Positions 1 to 10,182 are shown, counted from the first letter of the stretch. The stretch is 64,000 bases of DNA from an uncultured Bacteroidota bacterium (GCA_903877645.1 CAIRES010000026.1:1-64000), one strand, 5' to 3'. Notes: generated by a model not told the origin, from the sequence alone. Program-made: numbers and translations.

Positions 1-255
1 GCCGAAATTTACTGGATGGATATCAACAGAAGAAGTAAGAACCTCACCGTTTCCGACCCTGATGTACCCGATGATTATGATGCCGACAGGCTCTACGCCG
101 TGATCAATGGAGGAAAAGACACCGTCATGATACAGCAGTTCGTTTTCAGAAAGATATTCCGCAAATCGTTCCAGTTCTTCCAGAAAGACGACACAACCCG
201 CATACCGCAATCGGATGCGTTGCCCAAGAACGTGATGATACATAAAGATCATTAA
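1..255 (+). CDS. C-terminal fragment of an unrecognised protein (5' end outside window)
   Basis: The reading frame is open from base 1 (Ala-Glu-Ile-Tyr-Trp before the first Met at 16) and ends with TAA at 253-255, so this is probably the last 84 residues of a gene that begins upstream of the window. The fragment is hydrophilic, with a basic stretch (FRKIFRKSFQFF) near residue 50, and has no signal peptide or motif I recognise. A gap of 94 bp with a promoter box separates it from the aldehyde dehydrogenase. Function unknown. Confidence 0.5.
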   Translation, partial: AEIYWMDINRRSKNLTVSDPDVPDDYDADRLYAVINGGKDTVMIQQFVFRKIFRKSFQFFQKDDTTRIPQSDALPKNVMIHKDH

Positions 256-318
256 CGGGAATTCACCTGATATTTACGTTTAACTGATCTATAATACTCC
301 GCCTACGCGGAAAAGGTA

Positions 319-326
319 TAAATTTG
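319..326 (+). promoter_or_regulatory. Bacteroidota -7 box TAAATTTG for the aldehyde dehydrogenase gene
   Basis: TAAATTTG matches the TAnnTTTG -7 consensus of Bacteroidota primary-sigma promoters. It ends 23 nt before the ATG at 350, giving a short leader. No convincing -33 TTTG was found. Confidence 0.5.
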
Positions 327-349
327 CACTTTCCGTAAAATGATCTGCG

Positions 350-1882
350 ATGAAAATGAACAAAGTTTTAGACAAGCTCGATATAAAGAAAATCAATGAA
401 GGTGCCGCTACAGGTACAAAATGGCTGAAGGCCGGCGGAGAAAAGATCAATTCCTACTCTCCTGTTGATGGCAAGTTGATCGCCTCTGTAACAACCGTAA
501 CCCGCAAAAGCTATGATAAGGTAATAGACCAGGCTCAGGCTGCGTTTCAGGAATGGAGAATGTGGCCTGCACCAAAACGTGGCGAAGTAGTGCGCCAGGT
601 AGGCGATGCCCTGAGAAAATATAAAGAACCATTGGGTATGCTCGTATCTTACGAGATGGGCAAGAGCCTGCAGGAAGGCTATGGCGAGGTGCAGGAGATG
701 ATAGACATCTGCGACCTGGCAGTAGGCATGAGCCGCCAGCTATATGGCCTTACCATGCACAGCGAGCGCCCGCGCCACCGCATGTATGAGCAGTGGCACC
801 CGTTGGGCGTAGTGGGCATCATCAGTGCTTTTAACTTCCCGGTAGCCGTATGGAGCTGGAACAGCATGATAGCACTGATATGCGGCAATACCTGTGTTTG
901 GAAACCATCTGAAAAAACACCCTTATCCGCAATTGCCTGCCAGAATATTATTGCAGATGTACTCAAGGCCAACAATGTACCCGAAGGTGTTTGCGGTATA
1001 GTAACCGGCGGCCGCGAATGCGGCGAATGGATGAGTGAAGACAAACGTATACCACTACTATCCGCCACCGGCTCCACACGTATGGGCAAGGCGGTGGCTA
1101 CTGCTGTGGCCGGAAGGCTTGGCCGTTCTTTACTGGAACTGGGTGGCAACAATGCAATTATCATATCTGAATTTGCAGACCTCAATATTGCACTTCGCGC
1201 TGCCATATTTGGCGCAGTAGGCACTGCCGGCCAGCGTTGCACCACTACCCGTCGCCTCATCATACATGAAACCATATACGACGCATTTAAAAAGAAACTC
1301 GTTGCCGCCTACAAACAACTCGCCATTGGCGATCCATTGGATGAAAAGAGCCATGTAGGCCCATTGATAGACCAGGACGCAGTAGCTGCATACACCAATG
1401 CCATTAAGGAAGTAAAGAAAGCAGGCGGCAAAGAAATAGTAGCAGCAGGCATCCTTACAGGTAAAGGCTACGAAAGTGGCTGCTATGTAAAGCCATGTAT
1501 ATTTGAAGTGCAGAATGAATGGCCAATAGTACAACACGAAACCTTTGCGCCTATACTGTACGTAATGAAGTACAGCAAACTGGAAGATGCCATAGCCATG
1601 CAGAACAATGTACCACAGGGCCTGTCCTCAGCTATCATGACGCTGAATATGCGCGAGGCAGAACAGTACCTCTCTGCCGTTGGCAGCGACTGCGGCATTG
1701 CCAATGTAAACATAGGCACCAGTGGCGCCGAAATAGGTGGCGCATTTGGCGGCGAAAAAGAAACCGGCGGAGGACGCGAAAGCGGCTCGGATAGCTGGAA
1801 AGCTTACATGCGCCGCCAAACCAATACCATCAACTGGAGCGACCAGCTACCGCTGGCACAGGGTATAAAATTTAGTGTGTAA
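350..1882 (+). CDS. Aldehyde dehydrogenase, ALDH7 family (alpha-aminoadipic semialdehyde dehydrogenase-like)
   Basis: This is an NAD(P)+-dependent aldehyde dehydrogenase of 510 residues, the usual length. The sequence shows the N-terminal cofactor-binding fold with an FNFPVAVWSWN motif, the catalytic Glu263 in ELGGNN and the nucleophile Cys297 in GTAGQRCTTTRR. The overall sequence is of the antiquitin (ALDH7) type, whose members oxidise aminoadipate semialdehyde (piperideine-6-carboxylate) in lysine degradation; that substrate is inferred from family membership. The start at ATG 350 lies 23 nt after a -7 box; a second ATG two codons on is possible. It stands alone and converges on recQ across a shared terminator. 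Cytosolic, with no signal peptide. Confidence 0.9.
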   Translation: MKMNKVLDKLDIKKINEGAATGTKWLKAGGEKINSYSPVDGKLIASVTTVTRKSYDKVIDQAQAAFQEWRMWPAPKRGEVVRQVGDALRKYKEPLGMLVSYEMGKSLQEGYGEVQEMIDICDLAVGMSRQLYGLTMHSERPRHRMYEQWHPLGVVGIISAFNFPVAVWSWNSMIALICGNTCVWKPSEKTPLSAIACQNIIADVLKANNVPEGVCGIVTGGRECGEWMSEDKRIPLLSATGSTRMGKAVATAVAGRLGRSLLELGGNNAIIISEFADLNIALRAAIFGAVGTAGQRCTTTRRLIIHETIYDAFKKKLVAAYKQLAIGDPLDEKSHVGPLIDQDAVAAYTNAIKEVKKAGGKEIVAAGILTGKGYESGCYVKPCIFEVQNEWPIVQHETFAPILYVMKYSKLEDAIAMQNNVPQGLSSAIMTLNMREAEQYLSAVGSDCGIANVNIGTSGAEIGGAFGGEKETGGGRESGSDSWKAYMRRQTNTINWSDQLPLAQGIKFSV

Positions 1883-1896
1883 TAAGCCAATTAATT

Positions 1897-1931
1897 TTTG
1901 CATAGACGAAAACTTTTTTCGTCTATGCAAA
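1897..1931. terminator. Bidirectional intrinsic terminator between convergent ALDH and recQ
   Basis: The arms TTTGCATAGACGAAAA and TTTTCGTCTATGCAAA form a perfect 16-bp stem around a 3-nt loop, with A/T tracts on both sides. It can serve both converging genes. Confidence 0.8.
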
Positions 1932-1939
1932 TTATGTTA

Positions 1940-4123
1940 TTACCCATTCACCTTCTTGTAGTACTCCAATGCCATTCTTATCTCCCCATATGTATAGTCA
2001 TCACTCAGCAGGTCTTTGATCGGCTTGAGGGCCATTGTCTGTCCGCTCATTTTTATGGTAGCCATTATTTTAGCAAGCTTGTCTTTAGATACCACTTTCG
2101 ATATATCAAGCATTCCGGTGGTTACAAATGCGGCAAGGTGGGTTTCTATAGTTGAGAGGGAAAGGCTGCGCTGAGCCGCTATCTCGGCTACACTCATACC
2201 ATCATTGAACATGGCAAAAGTGGACTGCATAGTGCTATTTGCAGCAGGCTTGTCTTTCTTGTCCTTCTTAACTGTCGCAGTACTACCCTTCTTCGGCTTC
2301 TTAAAATGCATCCGCGACGGCAGGTTGTTCGCCTCGGCATATCGCTTAATGACCTGCAAAAATCCGGAGCCATAGCGGCTGATCTTATAGTCGCCAAAGC
2401 CGGATATATGCTTCAGCTCATCAAAGCTTTCCGGCAGATAGGTCGCAAGTTCTATAAGAGAGTTATCTGCCACTATATTGTAGGCAGGTACATGCTCCCT
2501 GTCTGCCATATCCAGCCGCAGGCTCTTCAGGTCTTTGAGCAGTTGCTGATCATATTCAGGCGATTCTTCCTGTAGGTCGGGTTCTTTCTCCTTCTTCATC
2601 ACCAGCTTCAGCTCCGATTCTCCTTTCAATATCTTCCAGCCCTTTTCATTGAGTTTCAGCGTCACATACTGATCTTCGGTCTTATCTATAAAATGATGGT
2701 AAAGAAGTTGCTGCACCATCCATTGCCATTCTTCTTTTTTCAGGTTCTTGCCTATGCCATAGGTCTTGAGCTCTTTATGAGCCGGGTCTATCTTTTCGCT
2801 GGCCGACCCACGAAGCACATCTATGATATAGCCTGCGCCATATCGCTCTCCTGTTCGCACTATGGCCGATAGCAGCTTTTGCGCATCAACAGTCGCATCC
2901 TTTTCTTCCAGCGAGCTGGTACAGTAATCACAACTACCACAGTAGGCCGGAAACTGCTCACCGAAGTACTCCATCAGGTACTGCCTGCGGCAGCCCTCAT
3001 GCTCACAGTATTGCTGCATCAGTTCCAGCTTACGGCGGGAGATGGCCGACTGCTGCGGATTGCCCTCTACCTCTGCAAATCTGCGCAACTTCATAATATC
3101 TCCGAAAGAGTAGAACAGTATGGCATCGCTTCTCAGCCCATCCCGCCCTGCCCTTCCCGTCTCCTGGTAGTACCCTTCCACATTCTTAGATACATCGTGG
3201 TGTATCACAAAGCGCACATTCGATTTATCAATGCCCATACCAAAGGCAATTGTAGCCACGATCACTTTGTATTCATCCCGCTGAAAAGCTTCCTGTACCT
3301 TACTGCGCTCTGCCGAGTCCATACCCGCGTGATAATAGGCAGCTTTTATGCCAGCCTCATGCAGCTTGCCAGCCAGCCCTTCAGTGGAGGCCCGCGATAG
3401 CGCATAAATAATGCCGCAATCGTCTTTATGCTTCTTAATGTATTCGAGTATATACCCGAATACATCTTTCTTCTGGCGAATGAAGTAATGAATATTGGGC
3501 CTGTTAAAACTGGATATGAATATACGCGGCTGGTGCAGTGCAAGGCGGGCAACGATGTCTTGCTGCGTTACCTTATCAGCACTCGCGGTAAGGGCGATTA
3601 CCGGCAATTCAGGGAACTGTTTTTTGAGTACTGCCAGCTTCAGGTATTCCGGCCTGAAATCATGTCCCCACGACGAGATGCAATGCGCCTCATCTATAGC
3701 AAATAAAGAAGGGTTAAGCCCCTTCAGAAAACTAAAAAAGGAATCGCTGTTGGCCGGTATGCGCTCTGGGGCTATGTACAGCAGCTTTATGTTCCCGTTC
3801 TGTGCATCGCGCACCACCTGTTGTTGTTGCTCCTGTGATTGCGATGAATTGAGAAACGCCGCATAGATCCCATTGGCTACCAGCGCATCCACCTGATCCT
3901 TCATCAGCGCTATAAGCGGCGAGATCACAATGGTAATACCGGGCAGCAGCATAGCCGGCAACTGGTAGCAAATAGACTTGCCCGCGCCTGTAGGCATGAT
4001 GGCCAGGGTGTCCTTGCCGGCTAATACACTTTCAATAATGGGAAGCTGGGTTAAGCGAAACTCATCGTAGCCAAAAAAATGCTTTAACGCCCCGTGTAGT
4101 TTTTCTTGCGAGTATGTGCTCAT
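1940..4123 (-). CDS. recQ: ATP-dependent DNA helicase RecQ
   Basis: RecQ is a 3'-to-5' superfamily 2 helicase acting in recombinational repair and fork restart. The sequence shows Walker A (MPTGAGKS, about residues 42-49), the DEAH box in the form DEAHC, motif VI QETGRAGRDG, and the zinc-binding cysteines of the RQC region (CEHEGCRRQ and CGSCDYC). A winged-helix region follows, then an HRDC-like segment around residues 530-600 and a C-terminal helix-turn-helix-like tail (FNDGMSVAEIAAQRSLS). At 727 residues it is longer than the E. coli protein, because of this C-terminal module common in Bacteroidota RecQ. The start is ATG at 4123. It is transcribed alone. Confidence 0.95.
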   Translation of the reverse strand: MSTYSQEKLHGALKHFFGYDEFRLTQLPIIESVLAGKDTLAIMPTGAGKSICYQLPAMLLPGITIVISPLIALMKDQVDALVANGIYAAFLNSSQSQEQQQQVVRDAQNGNIKLLYIAPERIPANSDSFFSFLKGLNPSLFAIDEAHCISSWGHDFRPEYLKLAVLKKQFPELPVIALTASADKVTQQDIVARLALHQPRIFISSFNRPNIHYFIRQKKDVFGYILEYIKKHKDDCGIIYALSRASTEGLAGKLHEAGIKAAYYHAGMDSAERSKVQEAFQRDEYKVIVATIAFGMGIDKSNVRFVIHHDVSKNVEGYYQETGRAGRDGLRSDAILFYSFGDIMKLRRFAEVEGNPQQSAISRRKLELMQQYCEHEGCRRQYLMEYFGEQFPAYCGSCDYCTSSLEEKDATVDAQKLLSAIVRTGERYGAGYIIDVLRGSASEKIDPAHKELKTYGIGKNLKKEEWQWMVQQLLYHHFIDKTEDQYVTLKLNEKGWKILKGESELKLVMKKEKEPDLQEESPEYDQQLLKDLKSLRLDMADREHVPAYNIVADNSLIELATYLPESFDELKHISGFGDYKISRYGSGFLQVIKRYAEANNLPSRMHFKKPKKGSTATVKKDKKDKPAANSTMQSTFAMFNDGMSVAEIAAQRSLSLSTIETHLAAFVTTGMLDISKVVSKDKLAKIMATIKMSGQTMALKPIKDLLSDDYTYGEIRMALEYYKKVNG

Positions 4124-4322
4124 CTGTTAGTCTTTTATTTTGCCCGTTAGTCATATATCGGATGCAAGATAATACATTTAATTTTTAAATTCCAAATCCG
4201 GAAACCAAACGGCTATCTGGTGGGCCATTAATAGGCTAGATAGATCAAACCCTGAAGGGGTGATATTATTTCGCTAGAAAAGAATCCTTAACAGAAAGGC
4301 ACTCCCACAATAGCTGTGCCTA

Positions 4323-5729
4323 TTATCGCTCGATCACAAATTGCTCCGTCAGCGGCACTTCATCCGTCCCCAGCCATACCAGGTAGTTGCCTGCCGGCAT
4401 ATTGGCACTATCCCAGTAATATACATAATGTCCTGGCTTAAATCGGCCTGATGTTATTGCGGAGTGCTTCCGTTGTGTAACACTGGCCACTTGCAACAGC
4501 ACATTCGTTTCGGTGAGTATATCAAACTCAATTTTCACTTTCCCCTTTGTAGGGTTAGGCGATATCGGGTAAAGGATATGCGGCTGTCGTAGGGGTGCTG
4601 CAGGCACGTTGCTGGCAACTATAGGCGTCCATTTATAAACGATGGCCCCGCCTGCAAATACATGCTGTGAGTCAATAACAAAAATGCGGTTGAAGGTAGT
4701 CCCAAAATTGAGATGCTGCCATGTAGCCCCGCCATCAGTGGTTTGAAAAACACCCGTGTAATAACCTCCTAACCAGCCAATCTGCTGGTTAGCAAATCCT
4801 ACCCCCTGTGTAATGTTCCCTAAACCCGTAGTGGCTGCCCCGCCTACTGTGCCTGCATGAATGATGGACCACGTATCGCCACCGTCATAGCTGCGGATCA
4901 TATTCACACTATCAGGATAATAGTAGGGCTCTATAGAGGCCACTGCATTCATGCGGTCAATGAATTGCACCTTCCAGATGCGCCCGCCAATAGTAGCGTC
5001 CGAGAATACTTTTGTCCAGGAGATGCCACCATCTGTAGTTTTGAGCACCACCGTTTCATCAGATGAAGAGCTGAACATTCCACCACCATTCTTATTATGC
5101 CCCCCAGTAATGAACCCTGCATCTGCCGAAAGGAATACAACATCTACAAGCCCGGACACCAGGTTCGTATCCAGGTACGTCGTTGTCCAGGACACCCCTT
5201 TATCGGTGCTTTTATAAAACCTCCCCCTGCTTGCCCCCCACCAACCTACACCATAAAAATTGTTGCCGAAATGTGCCAGTCCGCAAATGTTTTTAGTACC
5301 AACACTGCCATTATCGGTAGTGACCGTATCCGTGATAGCGGCAGAAATATCTGTCCATGTATAACCGGAATCAGTGGTGCGGTAAATAGTGCCGTTCAGG
5401 CTACCTACAATACCGGTCACCTTATCGTTTAGGAATTCAATACTGCGTAGCGACCCGGAACCATTGATGGCCGGCCCTATCTGCCGCCAATGGGCACCCG
5501 CATCATTCGTTTTGTAAATGGGCTTAGCTATCATGTTGATCCCTCCATCACCCAATGACACCGCATAACCCGTGCTGGTGTCCGTAAAGTAAACGTCCTC
5601 ATACCGAAGACGCAAGGGAAGATCAATATCAGTTGGATATTGCCAGCCACTTTGCGCCAATACGCTTTGTGCACAAAGCAGATAAAGGACGACAATGATC
5701 AGCAATGTTTTAAAGTGTGCGTGTGACAT
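4323..5729 (-). CDS. Secreted Ycf48/BNR-repeat beta-propeller protein with T9SS type A sorting domain
   Basis: This is a predicted outer-surface or secreted protein of 468 residues. ATG 5729 gives a clean signal peptide (MSHAHFKTLLIIVV... ending LAQS); the longer frame begins with TTG at 5765 and is less likely. The body has repeated blades of the form TTDGGxTW (KTNDAGAHW, RTTDSGYTW, KSTDKGVSW, KTTDGGISW, RSYDGGDTW, QTTDGGATW), typical of the Ycf48/photosystem II assembly-factor-like or BNR propeller fold. The last about 75 residues (starting YPISPNPTKGKVKIEF) form a T9SS type A C-terminal domain, which directs export through the outer membrane and is normally cleaved. The ligand or enzymatic role is unknown. 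Single gene. Confidence 0.85.
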   Translation of the reverse strand: MSHAHFKTLLIIVVLYLLCAQSVLAQSGWQYPTDIDLPLRLRYEDVYFTDTSTGYAVSLGDGGINMIAKPIYKTNDAGAHWRQIGPAINGSGSLRSIEFLNDKVTGIVGSLNGTIYRTTDSGYTWTDISAAITDTVTTDNGSVGTKNICGLAHFGNNFYGVGWWGASRGRFYKSTDKGVSWTTTYLDTNLVSGLVDVVFLSADAGFITGGHNKNGGGMFSSSSDETVVLKTTDGGISWTKVFSDATIGGRIWKVQFIDRMNAVASIEPYYYPDSVNMIRSYDGGDTWSIIHAGTVGGAATTGLGNITQGVGFANQQIGWLGGYYTGVFQTTDGGATWQHLNFGTTFNRIFVIDSQHVFAGGAIVYKWTPIVASNVPAAPLRQPHILYPISPNPTKGKVKIEFDILTETNVLLQVASVTQRKHSAITSGRFKPGHYVYYWDSANMPAGNYLVWLGTDEVPLTEQFVIER

Positions 5730-5964
5730 ATGGGGTATTTCACAACGAATATAACGATTTTTCAACGAGGATAATCAATTGAATTGCCGTGAAATTACGA
5801 GATAACACCCCTTTCTAACTTTCAATTAATAAGATCGGTAGTTACTTTCAATTTTCGTACCTTGACTGTGAAAACCTAACCAGATTTCCGCGCCAAAGAA
5901 CACGCCGGGAAATAAAAACCATTTTCTCCGCATACATCCTTACCTTACCTGCTCAAATTATTTT

Positions 5965-6960
5965 ATGAGCAAATGTCTGTCGGTCTTAGTGTGTGTATTG
6001 CTATTCTCTCAAAGCTGCATCAGTGGCACAGGTAAAAACAATGTGACACAAAATGACAAGATAGACCGCCAGGTAAAGGCTACTGTTGATGCCCTGAACA
6101 GCGAGGTATACAACATCATGTGCGAGAACAACTTTGAGAAACTCAGCCAGATGTTTACCGATACACTTCAAAGTATGCTCGGCCCTGATTTCGCCGGCAA
6201 ATTCATGCCCAATATGCAACGGGTAATGAAGGACAAAAAGTGCCGCATATATGATGAATTTCACATCACACACGCCAGGCCGCATGATACTGTTACCCTC
6301 TCGTCGGGCACCGGCGATAACGCCTACACACTTATCATCAAACCCTACGCACCGGAATCTTTCGTAGCTATGCTTATCGCCGGCGACTCCTTAAATGAAG
6401 TGATGCTCACGCTCACTTACATCAACGTAAAAGACAAATGGAAAATAAGCGGATTGTATGGCGAGAACTACAGCCTGCACCGCAAAAATGCTATTGAGCA
6501 ATATCATGCCGCAGAAGCCCTGCAAAAAAGCAGCTACCTCACTGATGCCGTAGCTACAATGGGCATGGCCAAAAACTGTATGACACCCGGCGGGCGCACC
6601 TTCCAATATAAAAAGCAAACAGAGATCAACACCTTCGTCGACACACTCATCAAACAAACCGACAACAAGTATACCCTGCCCTATACCTTCAACGAGATGA
6701 AAACAAAACCAAAGATCTTAGACATACAATACCAGATATTCAATGGTGATTTTGCACCATTGATCGTGTACCAGTCTTCAGTAAATGTGGCCGACACAGT
6801 GGCCCTGAAGAAGGAAAACGATGACCTGCAAAAATACACCGGCAAACTCTTTTATGGTATAGACAAAGTGAATAAAACCATCCTGTACCGGGTATATAAT
6901 GAGCTGCCAAACGGCCAGAACAATCCCAGGTACTACGGTTACATAGAAAAAGTGATCTGA
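5965..6960 (+). CDS. Lipoprotein of unknown function
   Basis: The N-terminus is a lipoprotein signal with a Cys-containing lipobox (LLFSQSC, Cys about residue 18), so the protein is probably anchored to a periplasm-facing membrane. Residues about 38-155 (ENNFEKLSQMFTD... followed by beta-rich segments) resemble the NTF2-like or DUF3887 type of small secreted domain, but this is only a shape match. The C-terminal half (about 200-331) is unassigned. It has 331 residues with ATG at 5965. It lies upstream of the large T9SS protein with an 81-bp gap that holds a promoter, so the two are probably separate transcripts. Confidence 0.7.
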   Translation: MSKCLSVLVCVLLFSQSCISGTGKNNVTQNDKIDRQVKATVDALNSEVYNIMCENNFEKLSQMFTDTLQSMLGPDFAGKFMPNMQRVMKDKKCRIYDEFHITHARPHDTVTLSSGTGDNAYTLIIKPYAPESFVAMLIAGDSLNEVMLTLTYINVKDKWKISGLYGENYSLHRKNAIEQYHAAEALQKSSYLTDAVATMGMAKNCMTPGGRTFQYKKQTEINTFVDTLIKQTDNKYTLPYTFNEMKTKPKILDIQYQIFNGDFAPLIVYQSSVNVADTVALKKENDDLQKYTGKLFYGIDKVNKTILYRVYNELPNGQNNPRYYGYIEKVI

Positions 6961-7012
6961 AGCTAGCTGATCCGAAGCTAACTGCCGCTGATTTTCTATT
7001 CTATAAAAATAG

Positions 7013-7020
7013 TAATTTTG
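7013..7020 (+). promoter_or_regulatory. -7 box TAATTTTG for the large T9SS protein gene
   Basis: TAATTTTG fits TAnnTTTG and lies 21 nt before ATG 7042. This placement supports ATG 7042 rather than the in-frame TTG at 7033 as the start. Confidence 0.5.
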
Positions 7021-7041
7021 CAAAATTAATCTTTGCAAAAT

Positions 7042-10014
7042 ATGAGATCCATTTACAAATTATTAGCCCTGCTTCTATTTATAGGCAATGCAGCTGCTTA
7101 TGCCCAAAAACCTGATTGGCAATGGGCTGTAATGCCTGCTGCCACATCGTTCAATAGCGCGCCTGTCGGCGTAGCGGTTACACCCGCTGGTAACATCATT
7201 ATGGCAGGCACCTTTGGCGGAAGCGTTACCTTTGGCAATACACTCCTCCCTTACGGCCCCATATACATTGTAGAATACGACCGCAACGGCAATGTGATCT
7301 GGGCAAAAGCAACCGGTGGCGGTGTTAGCAGTGGTGTCAACCCAACATCTTTAGCGCTCTCACCTACCGGCGAGATCTACATTGCAGGCTCCTTTAGCTC
7401 CCCTAACGTTACTTTTGGCAGCACCACGCTTACACTTGCCGGCTCACAGGATGTGTTCCTCGCCAAGTTCGACAGCTCGGGCAATGCCTTATGGGCGAAG
7501 AGTGCCAAGAGCACCGGCGGCGCCACAGCCAACTCTGTTTGTACCGACCATGCAGGCAACGTAGCCATCTGCGGCAGCTACATCACCAACGTTTACTTCA
7601 GCACATCCTCACTCACACCTGCACCCAGCTCTATAGACAATGTATTCATCGCCAAGTACAACACCAGCGGCACCCTGCAATGGGCGCATACCGCGGGCAG
7701 CTATGCGCAGGACGATCACGGCACCGGCATAGCAGCAGATACCTTCGGCAACTTCTTCATCACCGGCGACTTCGCTACCAGCATGGCGTTTGGCTCTGTA
7801 GGCATCACCGGCCCCGGTGGCGACAATGATGTGTTCGTTGCCAAGTACACCTCCACAGGAGGCGTATCATGGGCGAAGGCGGCAGGCGGAACACAGTCAG
7901 ATTTCGGTATTGCCATTACTACAGATCTTGCTGGCAATGTGCTCGTTACCGGCCAGTACTACAGCAACCCTATGCACTTCGGCACGCTCTCCATCAGCGA
8001 GCGGGGCAACACCAACACCTTCGTGGCCAAGTACACCAATGCCGGCGCTCCCGTATGGGCCAAGGGCGTTGGCGGATGGGATAACGATGACCCCGTAGCC
8101 ATAGTAGCAGACCCGTCTGGCAATGCCTATGTATCCGGCTTCTCCAGCAGCTACGATGCCGTGTTTGATACCATACACCCTTTTACCAATATCGGCACCA
8201 ACAAATTCTTCATTGCCAAATTTGATGCAACAGCAGGCGCGGTAGACTGGGCAAAGTGCGACTATACCAGCAGCGTCTCTGATGCTGCCCCCCACATTGC
8301 TATCGACGGCTGCAGCGAGATATATGCGGCCACCAGCTTCAACGGCTTATTATCCTTTTTACCGGGTCCGGCTTTCCCTTATATTTCTTACTCCACCACG
8401 GTGCTGGCCAAGATCGGCACTATCTCTGTGGCAGCAGTAAAGGCCACCTGCGATGGCGGCAGCAATGGCTCTGCTACTGTCACCCCGCTTGCCCCGGGTG
8501 TTGCTCCATATACCTACTCCTGGTCAAACGGCAGTACCTCCCAAACCGCAACCGGCCTTTCTACAGGTAATAATACAGTTATGGTAACGGATGCCAACGG
8601 CTGTGTGAATACAGAAACGGTGCCCATTGGCAGCTTATCAGATATGCTGGCTACATTCGCCGGTGTCACAGGGGCATGCAGCGGTACATGTAGCGGCCAT
8701 TCTTCCGTAACGCCTACAGGAGGCTTCACACCATACACCTACCTGTGGGATGCCACTGCCGGCAACCAAACTACTGCCCTGGCCAGCAATCTGTGTCCTG
8801 CCACCTACAATGTAACTGTCAGCGACTCGCTCGGCTGTTCCAAAACATTCACTACAAAACTCAATACCAACCCTACCCTTTCTACAGAGGTATACATTGC
8901 CGGCATCACATCTGTCGATACCCCCAACCTCGATCCGGTGGTAGCGCAACTCTATCATTATGATGTACCCAGATTCATCAGCACTGACATCACTAACCCT
9001 GAGAATTTTGTAGACCCCGGAAGAATGGTGCGCCTGAAGATGAAGATCTATAACAACACAACAGGAGGAATTGACTTCGCTACAGCTCAATGTATAGCCC
9101 GTACCAATAGCCCTTTTGCTACTATTACTGATAGTGTATCCTCTTTCTCTCCACTAAACTTTGGCACTGCTACCTGGGCCGACGACGAAATAGAACTCAG
9201 CATCAGTAGTGCCACTCCACGTGGCTCCACCATCTACCTCGACCTGTTGATACCCGATGGCAGCAACACCTACAAAAATGCCTGCATCGCCATTCCTGTA
9301 TCCCCACTCGTAATGTCGCCATCTACCCCCGGCACTATTACCGATAACGGTACCGGCAACAGCAGCGGCGATGGCAACGGCATCTGCGAGAACGGAGAGA
9401 CCATCGAATTCAAACCAATGGTGAATAACCCTACTAACCTCAGGCCTACTTTTGTAAGGAGCCAGTTCAAGAACCTCGATGGCGTTCCGTATATCAACAT
9501 CTGGAACGAACATAGCGGTGTGGCCGGCTTGGTGCAGGATACCACCTGGTGGTCGCAGAATTTGCCGGTAAACCCCGGCACAGTGAACGCAAGGCCGTAT
9601 TCCAATTTTGCATTTGATTACAGCAACCCCGCCACCGAATACAACTTCACCCTATACAATGTATTCAATGCAGGCTTCAGGCAATCGAATACATTCGGGC
9701 CATACTCACCCTTCCGCTGGACAGCCCCTTTCACCTTCAACCATTCTGCCACCGGCGTGAAGATCACAACACCACAGGATGAGATCACCATATACCCTAA
9801 TCCTTCTGCCGGCAGTTTCACTATTATATTGCCTGCACAAATGCGCAACAGCTCTGTAACCATCATAGATATGGCCGGCAAAACGATTCTTCGCAAGTCA
9901 TACACCAGCAATATCAACCTGTCACTCGATCTGGCATCAGGCACCTACATGGCCTGCATCACAGATGAACTCACCCATCAAAACCAATTCAGGAAGATAG
10001 TGATCACGAAATAA
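7042..10014 (+). CDS. Large secreted beta-propeller / SprB-repeat protein with T9SS type A sorting domain
   Basis: This is a cell-surface or secreted protein of 990 residues. The signal peptide MRSIYKLLALLLF...AYAQ begins at ATG 7042. Residues about 30-470 hold repeated units of the SBBP type (GNxxxxGxFxxxxxFG followed by FVAKYxxxGxxxWAK, at least seven copies), predicted to form a beta-propeller. Two SprB-like repeats follow (about 475-620), with the pattern G-x-x-PYTYxWSNGxxTxxxxxLxxGxYxVxVTDxxGC seen in Bacteroidota adhesins. An unassigned region comes next, then a T9SS type A domain starting at ITIYPNPSAGSF. The role in adhesion or gliding is inferred from SprB similarity. The gene ends at a strong terminator. 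Confidence 0.88.
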   Translation: MRSIYKLLALLLFIGNAAAYAQKPDWQWAVMPAATSFNSAPVGVAVTPAGNIIMAGTFGGSVTFGNTLLPYGPIYIVEYDRNGNVIWAKATGGGVSSGVNPTSLALSPTGEIYIAGSFSSPNVTFGSTTLTLAGSQDVFLAKFDSSGNALWAKSAKSTGGATANSVCTDHAGNVAICGSYITNVYFSTSSLTPAPSSIDNVFIAKYNTSGTLQWAHTAGSYAQDDHGTGIAADTFGNFFITGDFATSMAFGSVGITGPGGDNDVFVAKYTSTGGVSWAKAAGGTQSDFGIAITTDLAGNVLVTGQYYSNPMHFGTLSISERGNTNTFVAKYTNAGAPVWAKGVGGWDNDDPVAIVADPSGNAYVSGFSSSYDAVFDTIHPFTNIGTNKFFIAKFDATAGAVDWAKCDYTSSVSDAAPHIAIDGCSEIYAATSFNGLLSFLPGPAFPYISYSTTVLAKIGTISVAAVKATCDGGSNGSATVTPLAPGVAPYTYSWSNGSTSQTATGLSTGNNTVMVTDANGCVNTETVPIGSLSDMLATFAGVTGACSGTCSGHSSVTPTGGFTPYTYLWDATAGNQTTALASNLCPATYNVTVSDSLGCSKTFTTKLNTNPTLSTEVYIAGITSVDTPNLDPVVAQLYHYDVPRFISTDITNPENFVDPGRMVRLKMKIYNNTTGGIDFATAQCIARTNSPFATITDSVSSFSPLNFGTATWADDEIELSISSATPRGSTIYLDLLIPDGSNTYKNACIAIPVSPLVMSPSTPGTITDNGTGNSSGDGNGICENGETIEFKPMVNNPTNLRPTFVRSQFKNLDGVPYINIWNEHSGVAGLVQDTTWWSQNLPVNPGTVNARPYSNFAFDYSNPATEYNFTLYNVFNAGFRQSNTFGPYSPFRWTAPFTFNHSATGVKITTPQDEITIYPNPSAGSFTIILPAQMRNSSVTIIDMAGKTILRKSYTSNINLSLDLASGTYMACITDELTHQNQFRKIVITK

Positions 10015-10075
10015 TACTCGTTCCGTAAACCTTTGCGTCTCCGCGCCTTTGTGGCAAAACCAATTACTTCAAACG

Positions 10076-10113
10076 AAGAAGAGCATTGAACCCAAAAGGT
10101 CAATGCTCTTCTT
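10076..10113. terminator. Bidirectional terminator between the T9SS protein gene and dcp
   Basis: AAGAAGAGCATTGA and TCAATGCTCTTCTT are perfectly complementary arms of 14 bp around a 10-nt loop. The stem lies between two convergent genes. Confidence 0.75.
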
Positions 10114-10182
10114 ATTGATACCTCACCAGCCAAAGCGTTCTCATTATCAATGAAAGACAAAAAACGAAGGAGAACCAAACGA

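Noticed and set aside
679-1275. Long minus-strand frame of 198 codons opposite the aldehyde dehydrogenase
   Set aside because: It lies wholly inside a gene with intact catalytic residues, and its product has a skewed composition without any domain. It is the mirror of a GC-rich codon pattern.
4285-4322. Hairpin AGGCAC/GTGCCT downstream of the Ycf48-like gene
   Set aside because: Only 6 bp with a long loop; too weak to call a terminator.
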